Shown one piece after another: positions 46,660-54,179 of a stretch of DNA of 64,000 bases. The stretch is taken from assembly GCF_001314225.1 (NCBI RefSeq), contig NZ_CP012697.1, positions 2,604,001 through 2,668,000 of the forward strand, read 5' to 3'. The position numbers and the translations under genes were made by a program. Each line of letters begins with the position of its first letter. Position 1 is the stretch's first letter. The notes below the pieces were generated by a model that worked only from the letters and a program-made list of their open reading frames with translations, was not told where the DNA came from and ran no database searches. Source of the DNA: Microbacterium sp. No. 7. Lineage in GTDB: Bacteria; Actinomycetota; Actinomycetes; Actinomycetales; Microbacteriaceae.

Positions 46660-46701
46660 CCTCCGTCCAGAGCCCGACCCCGTCCAGAAGAAAGAACACC
46701 C

Positions 46702-48231
46702 ATGGCCCTCTCCCCCACCCTCCGCGTCGCCGGCGCCCTCCTCGCGGCGAGCGCGGTCGCGCTGTCGCTGACGTCCTGCTTCTCCGGCGGCACCCCCGCC
46801 ACCGCCGACGGCGACGACGCGCGCATCAGCGTCGCGATGCTCCAGCCGCCGCGCAGCGGTCTGACCCCGCTGAGCGACGACGCCTTCAAGCTGTCGCGCT
46901 GGAGCACCGCCGAGACCCTCGTCGTGCTCGACGAGGTCGGCGACGCGCAGCCCGGCCTCGCCACCGCATGGGAGCAGGTCGACGACACGACGTGGCGGTT
47001 CACGATCCGCACGGGCGTGACCTTCCACGACGGCACCGCGCTGACGGCGGAGCAGGTCGCGGCATCGCTGACCGCGGCGGCCCAGGCCTCGCCGCTGCCC
47101 CGGATCCTCAACGGCGTGGACCTCACGGCCACCGCCGACGGCGACGCGGTGATCGTGACGACGGCGGACAAGGACCCCCTCGTGCCCCACCGTCTGTCCA
47201 GCCCCCAGCTGGCGATCCTCGCCGCGGCGGCCTACGGCGCCGACGGCGTCGTCGACCCCGTCGGTCACGGCACGGGGCCGTTCGTCCTCGTCGACGTCGA
47301 CGGCACCGCCGGCGCGACCCTCGACCGCTACGACGGCTACTGGGGCGAGCCGGCCACCGCCGCCGGCATCGACGTGGCGTTCGTCCCCGACGGCACGGCG
47401 CGCGCCGCCGCCCTGCGCACGGGCACCGCCGACGTCGTCGAGGCCGTGCCGGTCGGCCAGGTCGCCCAGATCGACGAGAGCCTCATCCACGAGGTGCCGA
47501 TGCCCCGCACCAACACGCTCTACCTCAACACGAGCGAGGGCCCCTTCGCCGACCCCGCCGTGCGCGCCGCGGCCGCGGCCGCGATCGAGCGCGCGACCAT
47601 CGTCGACACGGTGTACGAGGGTCGCGCCGACGTCGCGGAGGGCCTGCTCGGACCCGCACTGCCGTGGGCCGCCGGCCTGCGCGACGACGCCGGCTACCGC
47701 GACGAGCTGACGCACCACGAGACCGCGCCGGCGCAGGTCGACGGCGTGCGCATCACGCTCGGCACCTTCACCGACCGCGCCGAGCTGCCGGAGGTCGCCG
47801 TGCTGATCGAGCAGCAGCTGGAGGCGGCCGGCTTCGTCGTCGAGCAGGACGTGCGCGAGTACCAGTACATCGAGGCCGACGCGCTCGACGGCGCCTTCGA
47901 CGCGTTCATCCTGTCGCGCGCGACCGTGATCGACTCGGGCGACCCCGTCGCCTACCTCACGAGCGACTTCACGTGCGCGGGCACGTTCAACATCTCGCAG
48001 TTCTGCGACCCGGAGGTCGACGCCCTCGTCGCCGCGGCGTCGCAGACCGACGCGGGCGAGGAGCGCCGCGCGGCGATCATGCGCGCCGAGGCCGCGATCC
48101 TCGCCCGGCACGCCGCGATCCCCATGCTGCACGAGCGCGTCATCCAGGGCGAGGCCGCCGGCGTCTCCGGCGTCGACCGCGACCCGCGCGAGCGCACCCT
48201 CATCACGCCGCGCTCCGCCGTCGAGCGATGA
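46702..48231 (+). CDS. SBP_bac_5-family substrate-binding lipoprotein
   Basis: A 509-residue family 5 solute-binding protein. The signal peptide ends in a lipobox LTSC (Cys about 27). Family segments: STAETLVVLDEVGDAQPGLA, DTTWRFTIRTGVTFHDGT and LTAEQVAASL. It would capture an oligopeptide-like or metal-chelate ligand outside the membrane. A ribosome site AGAAAGAA-like stretch precedes ATG 46702 after a 42-base gap from the MFS gene. Confidence 0.92.
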   Translation: MALSPTLRVAGALLAASAVALSLTSCFSGGTPATADGDDARISVAMLQPPRSGLTPLSDDAFKLSRWSTAETLVVLDEVGDAQPGLATAWEQVDDTTWRFTIRTGVTFHDGTALTAEQVAASLTAAAQASPLPRILNGVDLTATADGDAVIVTTADKDPLVPHRLSSPQLAILAAAAYGADGVVDPVGHGTGPFVLVDVDGTAGATLDRYDGYWGEPATAAGIDVAFVPDGTARAAALRTGTADVVEAVPVGQVAQIDESLIHEVPMPRTNTLYLNTSEGPFADPAVRAAAAAAIERATIVDTVYEGRADVAEGLLGPALPWAAGLRDDAGYRDELTHHETAPAQVDGVRITLGTFTDRAELPEVAVLIEQQLEAAGFVVEQDVREYQYIEADALDGAFDAFILSRATVIDSGDPVAYLTSDFTCAGTFNISQFCDPEVDALVAAASQTDAGEERRAAIMRAEAAILARHAAIPMLHERVIQGEAAGVSGVDRDPRERTLITPRSAVER

Positions 48232-50105
48232 GCGGCGCACGCCCATGGCGGGCGCTCTCCGGCCCCGCGATCGTCGGCGCCTCCCGCGTCGCGGCGGTCG
48301 CGGGCGTCGTGGTGCTCGTCGGCATGATGCCGTGGCTCTCGGGCCGCAGCGCGGAGTACACGGTGCTGCGCGCCCGCTACGCCGACCTCGAGGTCACTCC
48401 CGAGGCGCTCGCCGCGGTGCGCGAGGAGCTCGGCCTCGACCGCGGCGCGTGGGCGCTGTTCCTCGACTGGCTCGGCGCGCTGCTCCTGCGGGGCGACGCG
48501 GGACGGTCGTGGATCAACGGGCGTCCCGTGCTGCCGGGCATGGTCGACGCGCTGGGCGTGTCGCTGACCCTGATGGCGTTCGCGATCACCGTCGCGCTCG
48601 TCGTCGCCGTCCTCGTCGCCGCGCCCGCGCTGCGCGCCGGCCTGCGCGGCGCCCCGGCGCGCGGATCGGGCGCCGCCGCCGTGGCGCTCACGGCGCTGCC
48701 GGAGTTCCTGCTGGCATCCGTGCTGCTCGTCGTCGGCGCCGTGTGGCTCGGGCTGTTCCCGCCGTACGGCTGGAAGGGGCCGCTCTACGCGGTGCTGCCC
48801 GCGCTCGCGCTGGGCCTGCCCGCCGGCGGCCTCATCGGGCGACTGACCGTGGATGCCGTGACCGCGACGTTCTCGGAGAGATGGATCATGACGTGGCGCC
48901 TCGCCGGGTTCGGCGACCGCCGCATCGGGCTCGCGGTGATCCGCCGGGCGCTGCCGTCGATCCTCGGGCAGATCGGGCTCGCGCTCATCGGCCTCACGGG
49001 CGGCGCCGTCGCCGTCGAGCAGGTCTTCGCGATCCCCGGCCTCGGGCGCGCAACGCTCGGCGCCGCGGCCTCGCAGGACATCCCGGCGCTGCAGGTCGGC
49101 ATCCTGCTATTGCTGCTGCTCGCGGTCGTCACGGGCGTCGTCGTGGCCGCGTTGCGCTGGGCGCTGCTGGGTCCCGCGCTGCGACTCGGGAGCCTGCCGG
49201 TCCCCGCGCCGCAGGTGAGACGGCGCCGGCGCGACGTCGTCGTGCCGGTCGCGAGCGGCGCCGTGCTCGTGCTCATCGTCGCCGCGGGCCTGCTGCGCGA
49301 TCCGTTCGCCGCCGTGCACGGGCGCCTCGCGCCGCCGGGCCCGGAGCTGCCGTTCGGCGCCGACGCGCTCGGGCGCGACCTGCTCGCGCGCGTCGGCCAC
49401 GGCGCCGTCACGACGCTCGGCACCGCGGTGTTCGTCGTGCTCGTGTGCCTCGCGATCGGCCTCGTGCTCGGCTGCTTCCCGCGCGCGGTCACGGGCCCGC
49501 TGGAGGTCACGAACGCGGCGCCGCCCATCATCGCGGGCCTCATCGTCGCCGCGATCGCCGGGCCCTCGATCGGCGGCGCCGCGGTCGCCGTCGCGCTCGT
49601 GAGCTGGGCGCCGCTCGCGGCGCACACCGCGGCCCTCGTCGTCGAGGCGCGCGCGCAGCCGCACATCGTGCTGCTGCCGGTGCTCGGCGTGGGACGGGCG
49701 CGCGTCATGCTCCGGCACGTGCTGCCGGCGGTGGTCGGGCCGGTGTCTCGGCACGCCGTGCTGCGCCTGCCCGGCATCGCCCTCGCGCTCGCGGCGCTCG
49801 GCTTCCTCGGGCTCGGCCCGCACCAGCCGACGCCGGAGTGGGGCCTCGTGCTCGCGGAGGGCATGGGCTACGTCGAGCGCGCGCCGTGGACGGTGCTCGC
49901 CCCCGCCTTCGCCCTCGTGCTCGCGTCGATCATGGCCGTCTCGCTCGCGTCGCTGCCGCTCCGCGGCGCCGCGCGGGGTCAGCGCCGCGCCGACGGCCTC
50001 CCGAACTCCTCCAAAAAGGCGGGCGTCGCACCGGATGGCCCCGGAACCGGCACGGACATCACCGAATCGGAGGAGTCCGGGACCCTGGCGCGGCCTCAGC
50101 CGTAG
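48228..50105 (+). CDS. fused double permease of the Opp/Nik-type transporter
   Basis: A 625-residue protein in which two BPD_transp_1 permease domains are joined. The OppB/NikB-like half covers about 1-320, with a GRLTVDAV, WRLAGFGDRRI and AIPGLGRATLGAAASQD EAA-type loop. The OppC/NikC-like half covers about 340-600, with FGADALGRDLLARV and VEARAQPHIVLL, GVGRARVMLRHVLPAV. These are usually separate proteins. The ATG overlaps the binding protein stop (ATGA). The last 40 residues are a polar, disordered tail. It ends overlapping the convergent OsmC gene. Confidence 0.9.
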   Translation: MSGARPWRALSGPAIVGASRVAAVAGVVVLVGMMPWLSGRSAEYTVLRARYADLEVTPEALAAVREELGLDRGAWALFLDWLGALLLRGDAGRSWINGRPVLPGMVDALGVSLTLMAFAITVALVVAVLVAAPALRAGLRGAPARGSGAAAVALTALPEFLLASVLLVVGAVWLGLFPPYGWKGPLYAVLPALALGLPAGGLIGRLTVDAVTATFSERWIMTWRLAGFGDRRIGLAVIRRALPSILGQIGLALIGLTGGAVAVEQVFAIPGLGRATLGAAASQDIPALQVGILLLLLLAVVTGVVVAALRWALLGPALRLGSLPVPAPQVRRRRRDVVVPVASGAVLVLIVAAGLLRDPFAAVHGRLAPPGPELPFGADALGRDLLARVGHGAVTTLGTAVFVVLVCLAIGLVLGCFPRAVTGPLEVTNAAPPIIAGLIVAAIAGPSIGGAAVAVALVSWAPLAAHTAALVVEARAQPHIVLLPVLGVGRARVMLRHVLPAVVGPVSRHAVLRLPGIALALAALGFLGLGPHQPTPEWGLVLAEGMGYVERAPWTVLAPAFALVLASIMAVSLASLPLRGAARGQRRADGLPNSSKKAGVAPDGPGTGTDITESEESGTLARPQP

Positions 50106-50494
50106 GCCTCCGCGCGCACGGCGACCGTCGAGGCGCCGTGCAGCAGGCGCGAGACGGGGCAGCGGGCGTGCGCGGCCGCGACCAGCGCCTCGGCCTCGTC
50201 GAGGGAGAGGCCGTCGGCGGCGAGCACGGCGGTCACGTGGAACTCGAACCCGACCCGCCCCTCGGCATCGCGCAGCTCGACCTCGACGCGCACCCGCACG
50301 GCGGCGTCGGTGAGCACCTGCGCCGTCGCCTTGAGGCATGTCGCCCACGCGAGCGCGAGCAGCTGCTCGGGGTTCGTCGCGGACGTGTCGCCCGCGTCCT
50401 TCAGAGGGTTCGCGACGCGCACGGCGAGGCCGCCGGGCACGGCGGTCTCGCGGTCGCTCACGGTCTCCGCGCTCGTTCGGTACCTCACTGCCAT
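50096..50494 (-). CDS. OsmC/Ohr-family peroxide resistance protein
   Basis: A 132-residue protein. The two catalytic Cys are in ALAWATCLKATAQ (about 55) and AAHARCPVSRLL (about 115), typical of OsmC/Ohr thiol peroxidases that reduce organic hydroperoxides. ATG 50494 is chosen because TATAGT lies exactly six bases upstream on the minus strand (leaderless). It is divergent from the MetN-like gene. Confidence 0.88.
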   Translation of the reverse strand: MAVRYRTSAETVSDRETAVPGGLAVRVANPLKDAGDTSATNPEQLLALAWATCLKATAQVLTDAAVRVRVEVELRDAEGRVGFEFHVTAVLAADGLSLDEAEALVAAAHARCPVSRLLHGASTVAVRAEAYG

Positions 50495-50504
50495 GCCGCC
50501 ACTA

Positions 50505-50525
50505 TATTTGTACCTAGTACAAATA
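50505..50525. promoter_or_regulatory. 21-bp palindromic operator between osmC-like and metN-like genes
   Basis: Perfect arms TATTTGTAC (50505-50513) and GTACAAATA (50517-50525) surround CTA. It overlaps the -10 box of the OsmC gene (TATAGT, minus strand 50501-50506) and lies 21 bases before the MetN-like start. A single regulator could control both directions. Confidence 0.7.
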
Positions 50526-50546
50526 ACTGCGGAGAACTCGATACGC

Positions 50547-51317
50547 ATGCCCCTCGGCCACGACGCGATCGTCGACCTCGTCGACGTCACCGTCCGTTAT
50601 GGACCCTCCGCACCGTCCGCGCATCCGCCCGCGCTCGACGCGGTCAGCCTGCGGATACGGCGGGGCGAGGTCTTCGGCGTCATCGGCGAGAGCGGAGCGG
50701 GCAAGAGCACGCTGCTGGACCTGCTGATCGGCGCCATCGCCCCCGCCGAGGGCACCGTGAGCGTGCTCGGTCGCGCCGTGCCCGCGCTCGACCGCCGGGC
50801 GCTGCGCGCCCTGCGGCGCGAGATCGGCGTCGTCTTCCAGGGCGTGCACCTGCTCGGCAACCGCACCGTGCGCGAGAACGTCGCGACGCCCCTGCGGCTG
50901 CGACGGCGCCGGTCGCGGGCCGAGGACGACGCCGCGGTGGCCGAGATGCTCCGGTTCGTGGGGCTCGGCGACCACGCCGACCGTTTCCCCGCACAGCTCA
51001 GCGGCGGACAGCGTCAGCGCGTCGGCATCGCCCGGGCGCTCGTCACGCGGCCCCCGCTCCTGCTGTGCGACGAGCCGACCTCGTCGCTCGACGCCGTCAC
51101 CACCGGCGAGGTGCTCGCGCTGCTGCGCGACGCGCGCGACCGGCTCGGCACCACGGTCGTGGTCGTGACGCACGACCTCGACGTCGTCCGCGCCGCGTGC
51201 GACCGCGTCGCGCTCTTCGAGCGCGGCGTGCTCCGCGACGTGCTCACCGTGACGAACCGTCCCGCACCCCGGCACGGCACCTACCTCGACCGCGCCCGCC
51301 GGGAGCTCGGCGCATGA
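50547..51317 (+). CDS. MetN-like ABC ATPase
   Basis: A 256-residue ATPase of the methionine-uptake (MetN) type: GESGAGKST (Walker A, about 48-56), FQGVHLL (Q-loop), LSGGQRQR, LCDEPTSSLD and THD. It lacks the C-terminal ACT-like regulatory domain of E. coli MetN. It is followed by MetI- and MetQ-type genes. The start at 50547 is chosen for its GGAG; in-frame extension upstream would cross the operator. Confidence 0.85.
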   Translation: MPLGHDAIVDLVDVTVRYGPSAPSAHPPALDAVSLRIRRGEVFGVIGESGAGKSTLLDLLIGAIAPAEGTVSVLGRAVPALDRRALRALRREIGVVFQGVHLLGNRTVRENVATPLRLRRRRSRAEDDAAVAEMLRFVGLGDHADRFPAQLSGGQRQRVGIARALVTRPPLLLCDEPTSSLDAVTTGEVLALLRDARDRLGTTVVVVTHDLDVVRAACDRVALFERGVLRDVLTVTNRPAPRHGTYLDRARRELGA

Positions 51318-51985
51318 GCTGGCTCGCGGAGGTGCTGGCCGCGCACGGCGACGACCTCGTCGAGGCGCTCGGCGAGACCGGGTACATGCTCGCGGTGTCG
51401 CTGACCGCCGCCGTCGTGCTCGGCCTGCCGCTCGGCACGCTCGTCTACCTCACCAGGCCCGGCGGCCTCGTGCCGCAGCGCGTCGTCTGGACGATCGGCA
51501 ACCTCGCGATCAACGTGGTGCGCTCGTTCCCGTTCCTGCTGCTCGTCGTCTTCCTCATCCCGCTGACGCGTCTCGTCTACGGCACGAGCTTCGGCACGCC
51601 CGCCGCGACCTTCTCGCTCTGCTTCGTGGCCGTCGCGATCTACGGACGGCTGGTCGAGCAGATCCTGCGCGAGATCGACCCCGGCATCCCCCGCGTCGCC
51701 GACACGATGGGTGCGACGCTGCCGCAGATCATGTTCCGCTTCCTGCTGCCCGAGGCGCGCCCGGGGCTCGTGTACGCGCTCACCTCGGCGAGCATCAGCC
51801 TGCTGTCGTACTCGACGGTGCTCGGCGTCGTGGGCGGCGGCGGCATCGGCGACTTCGCGATGCGCTACGGCTACCAGGAGTACAACGACGCACTCATGTA
51901 CCTCACGATCGCGATCATCCTGGTCTGCGTGCTGCTGATCCAGGCGATCGGGCATCGCGTCTCGGAGCGGCTCGACCACCGCTGA
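51314..51985 (+). CDS. MetI-like ABC permease
   Basis: A 223-residue permease with about five helices. Family segments: GETGYMLAVSLTAAVVLGLP, NVVRSFPFLLLVV, ADTMGATLPQIMFRFLLPEA (the EAA loop) and VLGVVGGGGIGDFAMRYGYQ. It overlaps the ATPase stop (ATGA). Confidence 0.9.
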   Translation: MSWLAEVLAAHGDDLVEALGETGYMLAVSLTAAVVLGLPLGTLVYLTRPGGLVPQRVVWTIGNLAINVVRSFPFLLLVVFLIPLTRLVYGTSFGTPAATFSLCFVAVAIYGRLVEQILREIDPGIPRVADTMGATLPQIMFRFLLPEARPGLVYALTSASISLLSYSTVLGVVGGGGIGDFAMRYGYQEYNDALMYLTIAIILVCVLLIQAIGHRVSERLDHR

Positions 51986-52030
51986 CCCCACGACCTTCTG
52001 TCCACACCCCCATCCCACAAGGAGTCCCCC

Positions 52031-52876
52031 GTGTCCTCACGTCGTATCGTTTCCTCGCGTCGTCTCCGTGCCGCCGGCACCGTGCTCGCCGCCGCCCTGC
52101 TGTTCACCGCGTGCGCGTCGGCGACGCCCGCGGAGACGCCTGCGACGGATGCCGCCGAGGCGGCGCCCGTCACCCTGCGCGTCGCTGCGGTCACGTCCCC
52201 CATGACCGACATCGTCGAGGCCGCGGGCGAGGCGATCGACCCCGCCTACGAGATCGAGCTCGTCGAGGTGTCCGACTACGTGACCGTCAACCGCATGCTC
52301 GCCGACGGCGACATCGACGCGAACTTCGCGCAGCACACGCCGTTCATGGAGGAGTTCAACGCCAAGAACGGCGCCGACCTGCACGCCGTGCAGCCCGTCT
52401 ACAACTTCGTCATCGCCTTCTACTCGAAGACCATCGACGACATCGCCGACCTGCCCGACGGTGGGCGCGTCGCGATCCCCGACGACGCGTCGAACACGGG
52501 GCGTGCGCTCAAGCTGCTGGCATCCGAGGGTCTCATCGAGCTCGATCCCGCGGTCGACCCGTATGCCGCGACGGTCGACGACATCGCGCAGAACCCGAAG
52601 TCGCTGCAGTTCCAGCAGGTGTCGATCATGCAGCTCAACACGGCGTACGACGAGGCCGACCTGGTGTTCCAGTGGCCGTCGCACATCGCCGCGCTCGGCC
52701 TGAACCCGTACGACGACGGCCTCATCACCGAGCTCGACGACCGCTTCGCGCTGCAGCTCGTCGTCCCCGGCGACCGTGTCGACGACCCGTCCACCGCCGC
52801 CCTCGCCGCCGCGTTCGGCAGCGACGAGGTGCGCGCCATCATCGAGGCCAACCCCTCCATCGAGGTCGCGTTCTGA
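52031..52876 (+). CDS. MetQ-like substrate-binding lipoprotein
   Basis: A 281-residue NlpA/MetQ-family binding protein. The signal peptide ends in a lipobox FTAC (Cys about 28). MetQ-type segments are present: VEVSDYVTVNRMLADGDIDA, NFAQHTPFMEEFNA and IPDDASNTGRALKLLASEGL. The probable substrate is methionine or an analogue; the pairing with an OsmC gene leaves room for another sulphur compound. GTG 52031 has AAGGAG upstream. Confidence 0.9.
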   Translation: MSSRRIVSSRRLRAAGTVLAAALLFTACASATPAETPATDAAEAAPVTLRVAAVTSPMTDIVEAAGEAIDPAYEIELVEVSDYVTVNRMLADGDIDANFAQHTPFMEEFNAKNGADLHAVQPVYNFVIAFYSKTIDDIADLPDGGRVAIPDDASNTGRALKLLASEGLIELDPAVDPYAATVDDIAQNPKSLQFQQVSIMQLNTAYDEADLVFQWPSHIAALGLNPYDDGLITELDDRFALQLVVPGDRVDDPSTAALAAAFGSDEVRAIIEANPSIEVAF

Positions 52877-52900
52877 TCCCACGCCCCTCGTCCTGCGCCG

Positions 52901-52994
52901 CCGGCCGGCGCATCCGTCGTTCCCGAGGAGATCTCGCGTTCCTGAGGGGCGAATCCCCGGATTCGCCCCTCAGGAACGACGTGGCCCTCGGGAA
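52901..52994. repeat. nested palindromic repeat (TTCCCGAGG family), copy 2
   Basis: An inner 19-bp perfect stem (52937-52955 with 52960-52978, loop CCCG) lies within outer arms TTCCCGAGG (52920-52928) and CCTCGGGAA (52986-52994). It is convergent between the MetQ-like and DUF559-type genes. The first 80 bases match copy 3 (53995-54074) at 77 positions. Confidence 0.85.
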
Positions 52995-53021
52995 GGGAGC
53001 CGAAGAGCACACTCCCGCTCG

Positions 53022-53876
53022 TCACCGCATCCGGTGCAGGCCCTGGGCGACGGCGCGCATGACGGCGTGCTGCACGCCGGGCCAGTCGTGCACGACCTGC
53101 TCGTATCCCACGCGGATGACGTGATAGCCCATCAGCGCGAGCTGCGCGTCGTGGCGGATGTCCTCGGTACGCTGCGCCCCGACGTGCGTGCCGCCGTCGA
53201 TCTGCAGCACGAGTCGATCGCCGAGGAGGAAGTCCACGCGATGGCCGGCGATCCAGGCCTGTGGCACGATGCGCACGCCGAGCCATCGCAGGCGCAGAAC
53301 GACGAACGTCTCGAGCCCGGAGTCCGAGAACGGCGTCGCCGCCGCGAGCACCTCCCGCGCACGAGCGGACAGCGGCAGCCGCTCGAGCACGAGGGCGTCG
53401 ACGAGCTGCTTGTTGAGCGCCGACTCCCACACCGCGAGCGCCTGCTCGAACGGAAGGCACCCGGCGACCAGAGCGAGCACGTTCTCGATCTCGTCGACGA
53501 GCGCGCCTGGCGCGCGCGGGACCAGCGGCTCGGCCCAGTGCACGAGGGCGCGACGCTCGCCCGCGTCATCCTCCCCCGCCTCCCGCTCGATCCGCACCGC
53601 TCCCGAGTGCGGCGGCGCCGCCACGTGCGGTCGCTCCTCCCGCTCCAGCATCCAGAGCCCGAGCCGCCGCGCCTGCGTGACGCACGTCAGCACGACGCCC
53701 GCCCGGGCCGCGGCCACCAGGTGGACATCGGCGTCCGGCACGGCGACCCATCCGCGGCGCGGCCGCTGCAGCCGACCCGCGCGAACGGCATCCGTGACGT
53801 CGTTGCCGCGAAACCCGGCATCCTTCAGCAGGCGCGTCTTCACGACCCCGCCGCCTGAGCGAACCAGCTCTTCCAT
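53022..53876 (-). CDS. AbiEi/DUF559-type endonuclease-like protein
   Basis: A 284-residue protein. The N-terminal half resembles AbiEi-type antitoxin winged helices (VVKTRLLKDAGFRGNDVTDA, LQRPRRGWVAVPDAD). The C-terminal 100 residues are a DUF559/VSR-like nuclease fold (AWIAGHRVDFLLGDRLVLQI then DGGTH, later MGYHVIRVGYEQV) in which the PD-(D/E)xK core may be D...QID. This fusion is frequent and multi-copy in Actinobacteria; its role is unknown. The ATG at 53876 is taken; the frame upstream crosses a palindromic repeat. The gene is flanked by two near-identical repeats. Confidence 0.75.
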   Translation of the reverse strand: MEELVRSGGGVVKTRLLKDAGFRGNDVTDAVRAGRLQRPRRGWVAVPDADVHLVAAARAGVVLTCVTQARRLGLWMLEREERPHVAAPPHSGAVRIEREAGEDDAGERRALVHWAEPLVPRAPGALVDEIENVLALVAGCLPFEQALAVWESALNKQLVDALVLERLPLSARAREVLAAATPFSDSGLETFVVLRLRWLGVRIVPQAWIAGHRVDFLLGDRLVLQIDGGTHVGAQRTEDIRHDAQLALMGYHVIRVGYEQVVHDWPGVQHAVMRAVAQGLHRMR

Positions 53877-53994
53877 GCACGAGAGTGTGCGCCGCCGCGC
53901 TGCGCCCGTGGAGCGGGACGACCCGATCTGTGGACAGATTCGCCGTGGAGCGCATTGTGTAGACGTTGTGCAGGGAAGGGACGCCGGGGTGCCA

Positions 53995-54090
53995 CCGGCC
54001 GGCGCATCCGTCGTTCCCGAGGAGATCTCGCGTTCCCGAGGGGCGAATCCCCGGATTCGCCCCGCGGGAACGACCCGACCCGCGGGAACG
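53995..54090. repeat. nested palindromic repeat (TTCCCGAGG family), copy 3
   Basis: The inner stem 54031-54049 with 54054-54072 has one mismatch and carries a compensatory change against copy 2 (T:A at 52943/52972 is C:G at 54037/54066). Outer arms CGTTCCCG (54012-54019) and CGGGAACG (54083-54090) are also present. It lies between divergent genes, just before the valS -10 box (TAGAAT, 54108-54113), so it is not simply a terminator here. Confidence 0.8.
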
Positions 54091-54107
54091 AACGACGACG
54101 GGGCCGG

Positions 54108-54113
54108 TAGAAT
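54108..54113 (+). promoter_or_regulatory. -10 box of the probable valS promoter
   Basis: TAGAAT 67 bases before the valS start. The -35 position (about 54085-54090, GGAACG) falls inside the outer arm of palindromic repeat copy 3, so the repeat may influence valS expression. No T-box is present. Confidence 0.45.
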
Positions 54114-54179
54114 GGCGGGCAGCCCACACACTCAGGCACGCTCACACGGTGCCGCATATATCGCTCGAGGAGAGCCTCT

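Noticed and set aside
50000..50080. Complementary ACTCCTCC and GGAGGAGT near the end of the fused permease as a terminator
   Set aside because: The arms are about 75 bases apart inside the coding frame with no T-run; the support is too weak.
46176..51985. Very long plus-strand frames spanning the transport operons
   Set aside because: Their extra parts read out of frame through the MFS, binding protein and permease genes; the true starts are set by ATGA or GTGA overlaps and family motifs.
54114..54179. T-box before valS
   Set aside because: The core word GGTACCGCG or its variants is absent from the short leader.
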